64,000 nt of DNA from contig OY829326.1 of the NCBI GenBank assembly GCA_963691655.1, positions 39,769,989 to 39,833,988 of the forward strand, read 5' to 3'. Source of the DNA: Toxonevra muliebris (Eukaryota > Arthropoda > Insecta > Diptera > Pallopteridae). The stretch's first letter is position 1. Each line of letters opens with the position of its first letter. Position numbers and translations under genes: made by a program. The notes under the pieces are model-generated. The model saw only the letters and a program-made list of their open reading frames with translations, was not told where the DNA came from and ran no database searches. This document shows, one piece after another, positions 10,126-23,332 of this stretch.

Positions 10126-13075
10126 TTTTCAAAGGTTATAAGCATTCATATGGCATTGGTAAAGCCCTTACAGCCTCTCTCTCAGATGTCTTCTTTTTGC
10201 GGGTAGTTCGATTTAGAAGTTCCGAAAAATCGATTTTTTTTATAATATTATCTTTTTTTTTATAAAACATTTATTATATAAAATTCTCTTTTCTGTTTAT
10301 TGCGCAACTAATTTGCTAATGAGAAATACTTCCGATTTATTTTATTTTATTTTTTTTTTTTGTGATTGTGGCGTTGAATTTGGGCCCTCCGTGAAAAAGT
10401 CCTTAAACGGCGGACATGATTGCTGATCTGAAACAAAGAAAAAATCAAAACGATTCTTAATCTGTGTAATTGTCGCTGTGCAATCAACCTCAGCAATTTT
10501 TTTTTTCAAAAAATTCCGGCTTTTACTACTGAGTTTCACAGTTTTTGGACTTCTAAAATATAAAATTTTTAAATTGAGTTTTTTCCAGTGTGTGATATAA
10601 CGATCATATCTTGAATATCTGGGTGAAATTTCAGATTTATCGTTTGCATAGTTTATTTTTTAGTAGTATCATGCCCGCCATTTCCTAAAAGTACGAGAAA
10701 AACGCGTTTAAAGTTTGAAGTCTTTACGAATACTACCTGATCGCATTGCTTTTAGAAGGCTGCACATCCTAAACTATTACGAATTTTTCGGTAATAATAG
10801 GACAGTACATTCCCGAGATGCGAATCGGTTCGAATTAGAAAAAGAATTAGATTTTTCGAATTTTTTAAACGGCACTACCCTTTAAGTTCGGTTATACTTA
10901 GAATTCAATTATCAAATTTGTGTGTGTTCACTAGCTGAAGCCTGGAACACTCAACGGGTACCCAATAGGTACCTACAAAACTATAGCAAGGAAGACGAGA
11001 AGGGTTTGTGAGTGAAAGCGGTATGGTGATACATAGTAGATACTGAGCAAAGCAAGAATTATGATGAAAGGAAGAGGAGAATGTTGATGCTGTTGAGCAA
11101 GTTGAAACGAATTGAATGAAAAGTGCAATAATTAGTTTTAGATCGGTGAGCATTTCGCTGTGCATTAAGGTGTCTCGTGAAAATATGTGTTTGCTTTCCC
11201 TACTAAAAATGAACTTTGATTTTTAAGCCGTATCGTGAGCTGGATTAATTTAAACAAACCTCTAAAAATCTCACTATCTCAAAGAATTGTGCTTATTTTT
11301 CAAATCTGTTAGTGCTAATAAAGTTGTTTTTTAATTTCTATTATCTTTAATCTTTTATTTGGACAAAGTAGCCTAACGAAAATTGTTCCTATACAAAGAT
11401 CGATTTTCAGAGTTTTTTTTTTTCAAAATAGTCCAGCTAAATTCAAATAGTATTAAAATTTTATAGAATTCCTGAATCCATTAGGTAAGAAAGTTTGTTT
11501 CAAACTTTCTTTTTAAAGTGCAAAATTAAACAGTTTTTGAAAAAGTTTGAAACAACAAACTTTTCTCATTCACACTCACTGCACAACGGCGTAGTCTGAC
11601 TCTTTCGCACATGACACATTTGACAAGGCATTAACAAGCAAATATCATTCAAGCTCATATCACATGTGATATTAATCAAAATAAGGGCAAAAATTTAAAA
11701 AATACGAAGAAAAGTAGTAAAAAAAACACATAAGAATTATATACCTAATAGCAAAAATAGAAAGAGGTTTTATAATGTGATGTAACATACACATATAAAC
11801 CTATGTATATGTATGTATGTTTAAAGGCTCATTTCTTTTCAAAGTTAAAAAGTTTACAAGCTGAGGCTGTGTGACATTTCAAGTACGAGAACACACACAA
11901 ACACACACAAAAAAAGAAAAAAAATCAACATGTGACACGCCACGATGACACAAGTTGAGGTCACATCACTTCAACAACATTTCAGCAACAGCAGCATCAA
12001 ACTGCAACGGAAGCTTTAATAAAAATTGCTCATAGTGGAAAGTAAATATGTAGTATATGTATGTATGTGTAAGAGATATTTTAATATTTTGTTCAGTACG
12101 TTTGGGTATATAAACGAGGAAGGTATCCAGAATATACTCGTAGTTTCAAACAACGGTTTTCATAATGTAATACATGTGTATAACAACCAACAGCAGCAAC
12201 AACAATAAAAGACAAAAAAAAAAAGGTCAAAGTCAAGTGCGACAAAATGTTGCATGCCTGCATGAAGCAAAACTGCGCCTGACATTTATTTATTATCAAA
12301 AAAAAAAAAAAAAAAAACTTGTATGAAACAAAGAACAAGAAAATTGCAACGAAGATTATTTTAAATGAGGAAAGACAATCTTAAGATACTTAAATTTAAC
12401 TCGGCTGTAGCTGCTGTTGTTTTTACTACTACTTTAAATGAGCAAAACGGAACAGACTAAAACGCACTTACACTTGCACTCACTATGAAAGTTTATGAAT
12501 GTAAGTGCCTAAAAAAAGCAACAAAAAAAAAAAAAAAAAACAAATGGCAACTCTACTCTGCTCTACTTTACTGCTTTGCTCTTTTCTAAGCTGATTATAA
12601 TATCAAAAAGTTTGTTTTTTCATTTTGTACTTTTTCTCTTTGTGACAGAAAAGTAACTTTTAACCTTGAGTATACTGGCAAAAAAAAATAGAAACTCAAC
12701 TATACTAGTGTAAGTAGAAAATTGAAAGGTTTTATCTGGGTATCGTAGCTATATTTATATGTACACTCTTTGTCTTAGACCCAGGTATAAGAAACCAATC
12801 GAAAAAACAATATTATGAGTTTTGAAGGCGAAGGTTCAAAACTCTGTGTACCGTGTCGCTGAGACGTTCTTGAGCCAGGTTCAAAAACAATTTTTCTTAT
12901 GTTACTTTCTTGATCTATCGACTTTGGTTTCCGCTCGTCCTTAATGAGTTAGGCAATTGTTTATTGCTTCACAAAGGAACCAATAAATTTTACCTTTCAT
13001 CATTAGCAGATCCAAATTCAAAATCTTGTACTAATAAATATGAACTGTTCCCCGTCAATAGATCAAATATAGAGA
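10126..13075. other. Non-coding AT-rich stretch
   Basis: Homopolymer A and T runs, small TATG tracts (about 11800-11822 and 12056-12069) and an A run at 12299-12317. No gene or clear element was recognised. Confidence 0.55.
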
Positions 13076-13738
13076 TAGAGCTGATGCCTGCATGCGCATT
13101 CGCTCTATGCGAAACGTTCGCATAGTTTTGACATACGCATCCGTATTTGCATCCGCATTTGAACTTCTTTTGAGAATGTAAATATTGGGCAAATTGCACG
13201 TATATAAATTTATTAATTATGTTTGTGAAAGTGCAATAAGTATTCCAAGCGAACAACTGTTTAGCGGTGCAGGCTTAAAACACTCAAAATTGTATCCATG
13301 TGCAAAAAGAGACACATACTTAGCGGCTCTCTTAAAGTAATCATAATATTTAAATTTTGATTATTCACGTTTTTTCCAAGTTCTAACAATATTACATTTT
13401 ATTAGTTATATATACTGAATACTAAAGCATTTACTTCGATACAGAGATCAGTTTAGTTAAGGATTATGCGGACTCTATATAGATTTGATTGCTATAGCAT
13501 TCACGTCCGCGAACGTGTTAATATAAAATCCTAAGAAGCAGAACACCAGTAAAACTACTTTTTTTTAAATATAATTTAATTCTACAAAACTTTGATTACT
13601 AAATTTGTATATCCACTAGCGGATTCTCCCAACTTTCCTTCTTCGTTCTCTTCCGCATTTGCGTAAGCAATCGCATTCGCGAGTATTAACTTTTGACATT
13701 CGCATCCGCTAAACAGACATCCGTTACATCACTAGTAT
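13076..13738. repeat. Decayed hAT-like repeat related to the one at 60571-60780
   Basis: Segments 13095-13240 and 13685-13738 align with 60580-60722 and 60735-60783. Shared stretches include 'cgaaac.ttcgcat', 'attaattatgtttgtgaa' and 'cattcgcatccgct', ending in a CATCACTA/CATCACTG terminus. GCATCCG/TCGCAT words recur. About 440 bases separate the two matching parts, so this copy has either an insertion or more of the parental element. No target-site duplication was found. Confidence 0.6.
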
Positions 13739-15764
13739 CAAGGTTAAACATGTTTTCGAAAAATAAATTAAGAAGTTTAAAACTTTTTTCTTCTATTTTG
13801 TTTTTCACAAAATTGACCATAATCAAATCAATGCCATTTCCATTTCGGTTCGAGAAAACAACTTCATAGAATTACTTGAAAAGTGGTTAATAAAATTAAG
13901 TTTGATGCAAAAAGTTTGCAAATTTTTATATACTGTCAGATGAATCTTTAAGATAATTCATTATATAGTACTAGTACATTGGTTTTTCACATATAAGCTA
14001 TAAGAAAAAAACAAAGAGAAAAAGTGTAGGAGCCAACAGCGGAAGCGTATGCCAACGACTCAACGAGTGCTTTGTTTTTGATCACATCACACACACATAA
14101 ATACACATTTTCCCATTGGTTTTTGCGTCCCAGTTTTTCTCTTTTTTTTTTGCGGTAGTAGAGATATATTCGCATTAAAGCTTCTTGTTAAAAGAATGAG
14201 GAAATAGAATAGAGTGGCAAAAGCTAAAGGAATATGTATGAAAAACCATGTTTTCTAGTAAACACCCTATGATTTAACAACTAAATTGCCTTCGAAAAGC
14301 GTTGCGCAGAGAAAAAAAATCGTAGTAGATTTACAGGCGCTTAATGCTGTTTGCTTGAAAGCAAAGCTTGTGCGTATGTGTGTGAGTGTGTGTAGGTTTT
14401 TCTGACGTTGGTTCTTTGTTGGTGGTTGGATGAATGTTGATGATGGTTATGTTGATAACAGTGATGGTGATGGTGAATGGTATACAAAAATATAACACAG
14501 CAAGCCAACATAAATAGAAAAACAGACACACCGACAGACAACGAGACATTTAGTTTGAGCGAAAGACAGAAAGCAAAGACAGTTAAGACGAGGAAAGCAA
14601 ACTTTATTAAAAATGTTTTGCTGTGATAAAAATGCGACAAAAATAAGTTAAATGCTATTAGAAGAAAATGAAGCGTAAAATACAAAAAATGAAGAAGAAA
14701 TAAAATGTGTGGATTTAGCTAAAGCAGCAGTTAAATGTGTCAACACAATACATTTGCAACAAACAAACACATACACAACATGCTTACATACACACACATA
14801 CACTTGTATAAATAAATAATTGCCGCAATGATGAGTGAACACTAAAGTTAAGTTGTGGTGATAAAATGTTTAGTTGCATACATTTTGTTAGTAATTTACT
14901 TGGATACAATTTAATTAACACCGTCATATAAAATGAGAGAGAAAGAAAGAATTTAGCAGTGAGACAGTGAGAAAGTGAAATAAATCATCTAACTAATATA
15001 AAAGATTAGAAAGAATGTGTTGAGGTTTAACCATGCTCAAACAATGATAGATATGTATATGCCTCAAAACTTGGCTTTGAATAATTGAGATTTTTATAAA
15101 ACGGTTAGGTTGGGGTTTTTATAATAAAGTACGAATATTTTTTTAGCAAATTCTGAAGAATCATATAATTTAGAATGCATATAAAACTGGGAAGTACACT
15201 CTTATATTGAGAGGGAATCAAAGCACAAATACAAGAATTCTAATCTGGTAACAGATCAGAAAAGGAATAGGTTGCTGAAGTCGTAAAAAGTAGTCAAATA
15301 AATTTCGTAAAATTTTTTTTAATGCATTTGTTTTAGTGGTAATTTGATCTACGTTTCAAGAAAAAAAATATTTGGCTTAATGTTTGAATTTTTGTATTGT
15401 GTTTAAATTTTGTGTATGCAACACTGATTAAATAGAGGTGGATACATACATAAATGTCACACTTTTAAAAAGACAATGGTAAGTCGCCTAAGAGGTAAAG
15501 TACTAAGTACAAAAGTACACCAAAAAAATCATTAAACTCGGTGGTGAGAGAACAATGGTCTGAGGTATGGTATTTTTTTTTGGCATTATGTGGGTGTTGG
15601 CCGAAAAAAACTGTAAAATGTGTCGTTTTTAATACTTAGATATCTTAAAAAACCAAATGGAACCATTTGTGTTTGAGTCCAAGCGCATAAACTGGGCACA
15701 CCATGTGTTTGCATATTTACCAGCTTGTAGCAAAATTTTCCAGAGAACATTTACCTAGAACATA
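13739..15764. other. Non-coding AT-rich stretch
   Basis: Only short GT/CA tracts (about 14371-14392 and 14778-14803) and A/G-rich patches (14930-14980) were seen. Confidence 0.55.
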
Positions 15765-15768
15765 TTAA

Positions 15769-16337
15769 CCCATTAGCTCCTTATCTTATGAGCCTTATTG
15801 CCCTTCATCTATTACGAAGGTTGATAGAGGGATAATAAATTTTGGAAATAAGTTACTCATAAAATTTCACTATAAGTCACTGAACAAGAAAAATCTGTTA
15901 ACTTGGTTTTGGTAACAAAAAATAAACCCAAATTTCAGAAATGTTCCAAATTCCAATCTATGATAGGCAGTGAACAAATGTATTTTTAAAAGTATTTTCT
16001 TAACTAAAAATATATTTAAACAATATAGCAAAATAAACATTCTAAGGTTAACTAAATTAAGCACCTATATCTTTAACTGTGTATGAACTCTTAAGCTTCT
16101 TATTGGACTTTTCTTCAATATCAGTGGTCATCAATCTAATACGCAGTACTTTTGAAATTTGAGATAATTTTTATTGAAACCAAGTATGCAGATTTTTGTT
16201 CTTTAGTGATTTATAATAAAATTGTATGCGTTACATATTTTTAGTGCATATTAATCCTCTATCAACTTAGTAAATAGGTCAAAAAGGTGGTTTTCTTTTA
16301 AAAGGCAAAAAAAAAAAACAATAAGAGAGCTAATGGG
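15769..16337. mobile_element. piggyBac-type MITE, 569 bp, TTAA flanks
   Basis: The element is flanked by TTAA at 15765-15768 and 16338-16341. The left end begins CCCATTAGCTCCTTATC; the right end, read inward on the other strand, begins CCCATTAGCTCTCTTAT, the same with a one-base indel. Inverted similarity continues inward: 'ggttgatagaggg' near 15820 pairs with 'cctctatcaactt' near 16256, giving terminal repeats of about 80 bp. TTAA duplication plus a CCC start is the piggyBac hallmark. There is no transposase, so it must be moved in trans. Confidence 0.85.
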
Positions 16338-16383
16338 TTAATGCCTATAGTTAAAAATTAATATAAGAGTATAAAATTCTTTA

Positions 16384-17010
16384 AGCTACTATGCAAAGGA
16401 TAATTGCTAACCCTATCGGCTCCTCAAAATTGGTCAGCGAGTGTAAGGCAAAACTAAATAGTGTTGCAAAACACAAGTTATGCCGAAAACTTTTCTTGGC
16501 GTAAGTTCTGGGGAGATCATGCGTTGGATCCACAATTTCGTGGATTCTATCCATAGGAAAAGATGATCCGAACTTGACTTCTGCAGAACCGCAAAGTGCT
16601 TCGTGAGACAACCTAACAGGAAATCAGCGGAATTTCTTCTGAAACTAAGAAGAAAGGCCCTGAGATTACTGGTGAGTATCATCACAGGGCACAATATATG
16701 TGGCAAGCATACGACGATGCTATGGAGCATTATCTTTGTAGGTGTCCGGCGTTCGCGAGAATCAGATTAAGGCTATTGGGTAGTGATGTCTTGAGTATGA
16801 ATAATGTCCATACTCTCCCTCTTCTCGAGCTTCTAAGGTTCATCAGTAAAACAAAGAAGTTTGAGGTTGAGAGACCCTAGACCTTTCTTCTTCCCATTTA
16901 TCCCCTGATATAACTTCCTGTCTTTCTACTCTATTCTACTGGTTCTATCTTTGGGTATAGTACAATCGTCATCATGACTGAGTGCTTAGGTTTAGTCCAG
17001 CTCAACGCAT
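16384..17010 (+). pseudogene. LINE-C: C-terminal tail of an I-group LINE with 3' UTR
   Basis: Shifting plus-strand frames give the end of an ORF2 protein: 'RTAKCFVRQPNRKSAEFLLKLRRK', then 'LRLLVSIITGHNICGKH' (the LxxLVGxxTGHxxLxxH block, about 16655-16705), then 'HYLCRCPAFARIRLRLLGSD' (Cys/His tail motif, about 16730-16790) and 'LLELLRFISKTKKFE', ending at the stop 16878-16880. At least two frameshifts are needed. Downstream, 'gggtatagtacaatcg' near 16955 resembles the 'gggtatcacaat' found near the 3' end of LINE-D and the SINE, so the 3' UTR probably extends to about 17010. No CCTAA tail remains. It abuts the piggyBac MITE at 15769-16337. Confidence 0.75.
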
Positions 17011-18194
17011 GCTCAACTCCCAACTCTCAAATCACATGCAGACCAAATTGTTAACCACTTTCCTTTATTTAACCTGAATCGCACATTTTTAATTTTCCTT
17101 ATTGGTTTCTGGAGCTAACAGAAAATGAATCTCAGCTTTACCTATCGATTAGTTAGAGTATAGCTCAACTCTACAGTGATAGTAATTAATTACGCACATA
17201 TTTATGTATGTATGTAATTGTGGTAATTTGCATTAATTTTTAAATTACTGAATACTCATAGAGTAACCAGCAGCAGTAGCAGTGGCGACTCGCTTCATTA
17301 ATTTATATTCACTTCGCTACAAAAAGTTAATTTGCAATGTAAATTAATGAAAAAAAAATAAAATAAAATAAAATAAAAATGCAATTTCCATTTTATTTAA
17401 TTGCAATTTAGTAAAATTTAATTGCTATAATCAAATTATCCACATATGCACGTATAAAGTACACTGCAAAAAAAAAAAGAGACCAAACAACGTGTTTAAT
17501 TTGATTCCGTTTTTTTTTCTTCAAATAAATTATGTAATAAAACAAACAACAAAAATGTGGAAGTTTTTTTTAAAAAAAATAAAAAAAATTTTGCCACATT
17601 AGTGTGCCATTTTTGCCTTTGTTTTGTACGCCACAAATGTCAATGACTTTGTACGTTTTAAAGCGTATTCTGCTTTTTTGACACTTTAATACAGTGAATA
17701 TGTAAAAATTTTAATTTTTAACATGTGGCTTTGACATATAGTATTTTTATTCGGTATTTTGTTTTTAATTTTCGTCAATGTTGGTAATGTACAATCGCGA
17801 TGTGCCTAGCAAAAATAACAAAAAATAATATAATTTTTTTCTTATAGTATTATGGCATAAGATAATTTTTAAAATTAAAATCGATATTATGTATGAAACA
17901 TGCAGCAAATTCGTGATTGAATGGTTTGACTCTAATAAGAATATCATGTGTTTCTTAAAATTCACAGCCATTTCTTTAATTGCAGTTTCAGTGGATATCT
18001 GAATAAAGTATCCACTTGAGATTTCTATGGATGCTTATTGCATTTGCGCTTGATTTTGTTTTGGATTTTTGGTTCAAAAACTTAAATTTTTTGATAGGGT
18101 TAGGATAGGTATAGGGCTTCCGAAGGGGTTGCTACTTTTGATTTTGTTTTTCTGAAAAGCAGGCCATGATAAATATTTCCAAAGAAAGTGGAGG
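17011..18194. other. Non-coding AT-rich stretch
   Basis: AT-rich with TTTTT/AAAAA runs and an AAAAT tract at about 17350-17378. No feature was recognised. Confidence 0.5.
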
Positions 18195-18429
18195 AAAAGT
18201 GTGTATGCAAAAATTATTTATCTCTTTATGCTCAACAACATTTCTTCTAGCATCAAATTCGTATCTGTTGGAATAAAGAAATTTCTTAATAGCCACTGAA
18301 GACCCCATATTTCCGACTTCAGGTCCATATTGTGGGAGAACTAGATATGATGGAGAAAATCTGAGTACGTAGTTTTCATCAGCGACCGTAAATTACTAAA
18401 AATTAAAAGCTGAAATTTTATTGCACTGT
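18195..18429. repeat. Dispersed repeat copy 1 (partner at 48449-48732)
   Basis: It aligns in the same orientation with 48480-48730: both hold 'catcaaattcgtatctgttg', 'aataaagaaat', 'cctgaagacccc' or its close variant, and 'gatggagaaaa', and both end in TTGCACTGT. The right terminus is preserved but the left terminal repeat is not recognisable, so this copy appears decayed or truncated on the left. Confidence 0.8.
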
Positions 18430-21265
18430 ATTTTTTTATTTGATTAGAATAAAAATGTTTTAAAAGAAACAAATGATTTTTGGTTTGATGTTAATAAAAT
18501 GCTATAATTTCATAAATTATGACTTTTGCATGCTTAAAATATTTGTAATGAAATTTTCTATAAGATGAGTGGGCTAACTTTTTATTACTCATATAATAGT
18601 TTTGAGATATAGGGCTTCAAAATTAAAATTTGTTTGAAAAATAACAAAAAAATTGAATTTTTTGTACCTATTTTTGATCATAACAGCAAAATTTTTGCCT
18701 GACTCTCATCTAAAATATGTAAAATTCTAAAATTCATTGGCTGAAAATTAAAGTTTTTACAAGCATTTATGTGTATGTGCTCTCAATAGTGCACTTTTTT
18801 GAATTTTGCCATTTACATGGAAAATTGGGGCCAATCGAAAAAAATTATTAAAATATTCGGATTCTACGGAAATCAAAGAAAGAATTTACTGAGTACTTTT
18901 TTCTTGGGTAGATCTATCAATGCCTTGCACTTTCAGAAGTCTTTGTGATGTTTGGTTTTTGGCTTCAAAAATGGCCAAAACGCATCAGTTTGAAAATATT
19001 AAAAACAGAGAGAACGAAACTGAAAATCCCAAAATAAGTAAACGTTTAATTTACCGCTTCAAATGAATCTCTCTCAACTTCATTCGAAGTATCTCAAGAG
19101 CGGAAAAACGCATTAAATATTTAACCTAGCGTAAATAAGCATATAAAAGATTTTCTCAATGAAAATATAAATATTTGAGATTTTCACACACATTTTAATT
19201 GAATTTGCTTGTTAGAAGAATATTAAATTAATTTTCATTTGTGAAAACCAAAGAAAACAAAAAAATGTTTTCATTTAATTTGTGAAAATATCATGGCAAT
19301 GCAGTGCCACTTTGTGAAAATGTGAAAAACCACAATTTTAGCCACACACACACACATACACAGAAAGAAAAACAGAGCGACACCGACAATAACAAAATCT
19401 CTTGAAGCTTATGTACATATAAAGCAAAGAGTGAAGTAGAGCAAAAATCATAAAGCAAATCGGTGTGTGTGTGTGTTTGTGTGACTGTTTCCATCGTACA
19501 TAAATGAAAATATAGTATTGAAAATGCAGCACGAAAGGAATTTCCGCACGTTGACCTGTGGCCGGTGGCCTGTGGAGTGCTCCCGAACCGATTCGGGGTC
19601 TGTGTGAACGAAATGAAGAAGAGTGAATTGTGGTTGGTTTTACATAAAAATGTTCGGTTTCAGCTTGACTTGCGATGATGTGTATGCATGCACGTATTAC
19701 ATATGTATGTGTGTGTGTGTGTATGTTGAAAAAAAAAACTTCATATTTCAACAGTTTGGGGGGCAACAACAAAATTCTTGTGTGAATATTTTAAATTTAT
19801 CTATTTGGATGTGGCAAAAGCTCATACTCGTAACTTTTATGTTAAAGGATAAAAGTGTATAAAACAAGTACAAAATATTATATGACACATATACACACAT
19901 ACATTTCATTTAGTATAAGTGTAGTATTTTGGCTCATTCAAGGAACAGTAACCATAACAGCATAAGCGGAATGTGTAAAATAGTGCAACTGAAATAAATG
20001 GGCTGTGCTAGTCTTGTAAAATGTTGCGCCGCGCACAGATGGCAGCACTCTCACACACACACACACACACATACATATGTATATTCATGTTCAGAGACCC
20101 ATACACAGGCACACAATTCACAGAAATAAAAAACAATTTCTTTTTTGTTAACTGCCTTTTTCATCGTTTCTGTTTTTTATTTTTTTCTTTGCTTTTGTAT
20201 TTGGTAAGAGTTTTGAAACAATTGAGCCTCAGATGCGCATATGTTAGCAAGATTGTGTGTAAAAATAAAAGGAAAAAAGAGAAGCTGAAACCTACGAAAT
20301 ATGTGAAAAGTACCCAATATATATAAAAAATGTTGTATTTGCATTTTTTTTTCTGTTAAAAAAGGGTAAGCGTTTAAATTGCTAAAAATTCCAAATGAAT
20401 ATTCCATCCGTTTCTATTTTTACATTTCTCTCATTTTGCCTCTGAGTGTGCCTTAGAGTAGCGCAATTTTTTATTTGGCCAAATTGGTTTCGTTAGAATT
20501 TTGCCATAGTCAGCTTAGAAAAAGTCTTTATTCATAATTAATGGTGCATACATACACACATACATACAAATGTATATATTATGTTCATACACACATAGAT
20601 ACCTTCATACTTATAGAAACTACATTCTTTGCAACTTTAAATATTTATTTTAAATTTAAAATTTATACCATGAAGTTTGTTTTATTAAACTTTTTTTATA
20701 TTCCTTATCTTACATTTCATAAGTTTCTCGTAAAATTTTCAGTTGATTAATAAACTAAAAATTTACTAAAAATATTTGATATTTCCGTTTACCTTACCTG
20801 CTCATAAACAAAAATAAGATTGTTTCCTATAGATACAGATACACAAATATTTCATATTCATAAGGAGAATATAACAGATTGTAATAGAAATATTTAATAT
20901 TGATCAAAATTTAAATAACCGGAAATTTGTTTATACACTAAGATAAAATAAACATGAAATGAATAGGATTTTCATTTGAATCACTGAGTTTTGCTTTGGA
21001 GATTGGAAAACTATGGAATTTATACGAAAGTTTTTTTGATGTCTGAAAAACACATTCAATACATAATGGTAGAAAATAATATACCATAACTAGTAGAAAA
21101 CGAAGCTGGAAAAAGATAAACGGTTTAGGTTCTTGTTTTTACAGTCGTACATATATATACCTAGTAGAGCCTCTGTGGACTTAGAAATTTAATTAATTTA
21201 GTTGGATTATCTTCTATTTTGGAAACTGTAAATTTTATAACAGCATCCATTGAATGTGGACTAAT
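18430..21265. other. Non-coding stretch with CA/GT microsatellites
   Basis: GT or CA tracts lie at about 19463-19476, 19709-19722 and 20052-20070. No gene is supportable; open frames run through the microsatellites. Confidence 0.55.
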
Positions 21266-22286
21266 TTATGTTGATTTGGGACGCTTTTCTCTGAGTGGAA
21301 GCTGGCATTTATACAAATATGAACATGTATATGAGATATCCTCTTGTTGTTGTTCCTTTTTGGAACAGTTTGCCCATCTCCTTTTAAGATCTTCGATATT
21401 TTGGGACACCTTTTTTGTGCTCTTTAAGTTTCTTTTCACAAGAGCCCAATATCTCTCCACTGGTTTTAGCTCCGGACAGTTTGGAGGATTGAGATTGGCT
21501 TCTTTTGGTACAAAAACTATGTTATTACTTTGGTACCACTTCAGAGCTTTCTTGCCGTAGTGACATGATTTTAAATCGGGCCAAAAGTATGTGGACACAT
21601 TGTGCTCCCTTATGAAAGAAGAAGTCTTTTTTTCAATCATTCTTTGATGTATATTTCGGTATTTATAGAGCCCACTGTACCAAATGACTTGCTTCTTTTG
21701 CCGCAATGGCATATAGCTTGCCATATCAGGAATTTTTAGGAAATTTTGTCTGCTTTTGAATTCTAAATTGTTCTTCGACATTTCCTCGAGCATCAGCGAC
21801 ATACAAATTTTGACCCGGAAGCTGCGTAAAATCTGCCAGTACATACGTTTCGTCGTCCATTATACAACATGAATATTTTTGTATGAAATTCGATTTTAAT
21901 TTCCGAGCCCTACTTTTGGCGTCTAAATTTTTTGCAGCATTCCTGTCTGGAACTTTTTGGATATTTTCAAACCTGCATTGGCTTTAAGTTTTCGCACCAA
22001 ATAGTCAGAGCACTGTGCTAACCGGGCAGCTTTTCTACCAGATGTGTTTGGAGATCTTTTCAATATGCTTTCTACTTTCTTGGCTTTCCCAATATCATGT
22101 AGTCCTTGTTTTCTTCCCGAACCAGGTTTCCTATCGATGGTCAAATTCTACTGAAACTGTTTAATAACATTGGAAACAGTTTGACGGCAGACCTTCAATT
22201 CTTTGGCCAAGTTTTTGTAGGACCAATTTGGATTTTTTTGAAAATTTTTTAATAATTTTAAGACGAACTTCTTTTTCTTTACTCAT
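21266..22286 (-). pseudogene. Tc1/mariner-superfamily transposase, broken
   Basis: Read on the minus strand from ATG at 22286, the start is 'MSKEKEVRLKII'. A frameshift leads to 'NLAKELKVCRQTVSNVIK' (a helix-turn-helix), then 'RKPGSGRKQG' (GRPR-like hinge), a second DNA-binding helix segment 'NTSGRKAARLAQCS', and 'MDDETYVLADF' (near 21860), which carries the first catalytic Asp. Further in, 'YFWPDLKSCHYGKKAL' carries the second Asp and 'PPNCPELKPVERYW' the third acidic residue (Glu), with 39 residues between these last two. The stop is at 21266. At least two frameshifts and a stop near 22147 break it. Family members cut and paste their element at TA sites. I could not find terminal inverted repeats around it, so only the gene body is called. 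Confidence 0.85.
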
Positions 22287-23332
22287 TTTGATCAAACTCA
22301 CAATAACTCAACATGTTTATCATTAAAAATAACAACTGACATATTTTTCAATGATAACTAGATCACAAAAATTTTTAAATTTTACACCCAAAAAAAATTA
22401 TTAGGTAAAACGTGTTAAGATGTTTTCAATCTCACTCCTTATGTACATATACCGACTATGTGAAAACGATTATCCAATATAGAAATTTCAATAAAAATTA
22501 AAAAAATGTTTAATTAACTATTTAAAATAGTCAGTATTAACTGGAAACTGCTTTTTTCAGTAAGCGGCTAATTTTTACATGCCATTTTTTTTAGACATTA
22601 ATGTTTTGAGCTCACACTCTATTATTTTTCAAATGACTTAGTTTCCAATCTACCATTTTTAACTAGTACTTTATAAATAATATTTTTCAAAGTCAGCCAC
22701 AGTTTAACTAGTTTGTGATATTTTAAACGAATTGAGTAATTAGAATTCAGTATTAACCTTTTCCTGCCCATGCTGCCATGTATGGTCCCACCACTTTGAA
22801 CGGTAATAGTGGAACCATATTGCGCCCAACATCCAGACCATAATATGGGTTTCGTAGATTGCAGCTTTTTGTATCGATGCGCATACATAACGGTATTTAA
22901 AAACGCCAGCTGTCAAAAGTTATTGCCATTTTTATGTGAAAAAAACACATAAATAAACATATAGCCGAAAGATATTGTTTCGATAAATTTCACACTGAAT
23001 AATTGGTTATTTTTCTCAATAATGTGGTTAAACAAAAAAAAAACAGTTGTGCATTTCTATTTTACTTGATATTGCTGATAATTTTAGATTTTGACACTTG
23101 TAATTAAGATATCGAAAAAGTCATAGAACAAAAGTTGTTCAGAATGAAGAATGCTAACCCTTAATATTTTTTAAACAAAATTTGCGTTGTTCGGCAGGGA
23201 AGTGTTAACCCCAACAACAACAATGCTAGCTGTGAGGCCAATCGAAGAACAACTCTTGCCCATATGTGCTACTATGGGCTCATTAGACAATTTCCTCATT
23301 CATCCTGTCCCAATGAATGTCATTGGGCCGCA
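22287..23332. other. Stretch without a supported gene
   Basis: A minus-strand open frame at 22622-22888 ('KPILWSGCWAQYGSTI', 'GTIHGSMG') faintly resembles the MVWGC...GTMN region of Tc1-type transposases, but the match is too weak to call. The frame starting at 23187 is unrecognised in its first 50 residues. Confidence 0.45.

Noticed and set aside
15103..15120. GGTTAGGTTGGGG as a minus-strand CCTAA-type tail
   Set aside because: Only about one and a half units and no adjoining LINE or SINE sequence.
22622..22888. Minus-strand frame with WSGC and GTIHGSM, Tc1-like at a glance
   Set aside because: Spacing does not match the MVWGC...GxMN region and nothing upstream or downstream supports a transposase.
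23187..23332. N-terminal part of the frame preceding LINE-E
   Set aside because: Clean reading frame but no recognisable similarity to LINE or other proteins; left unannotated.
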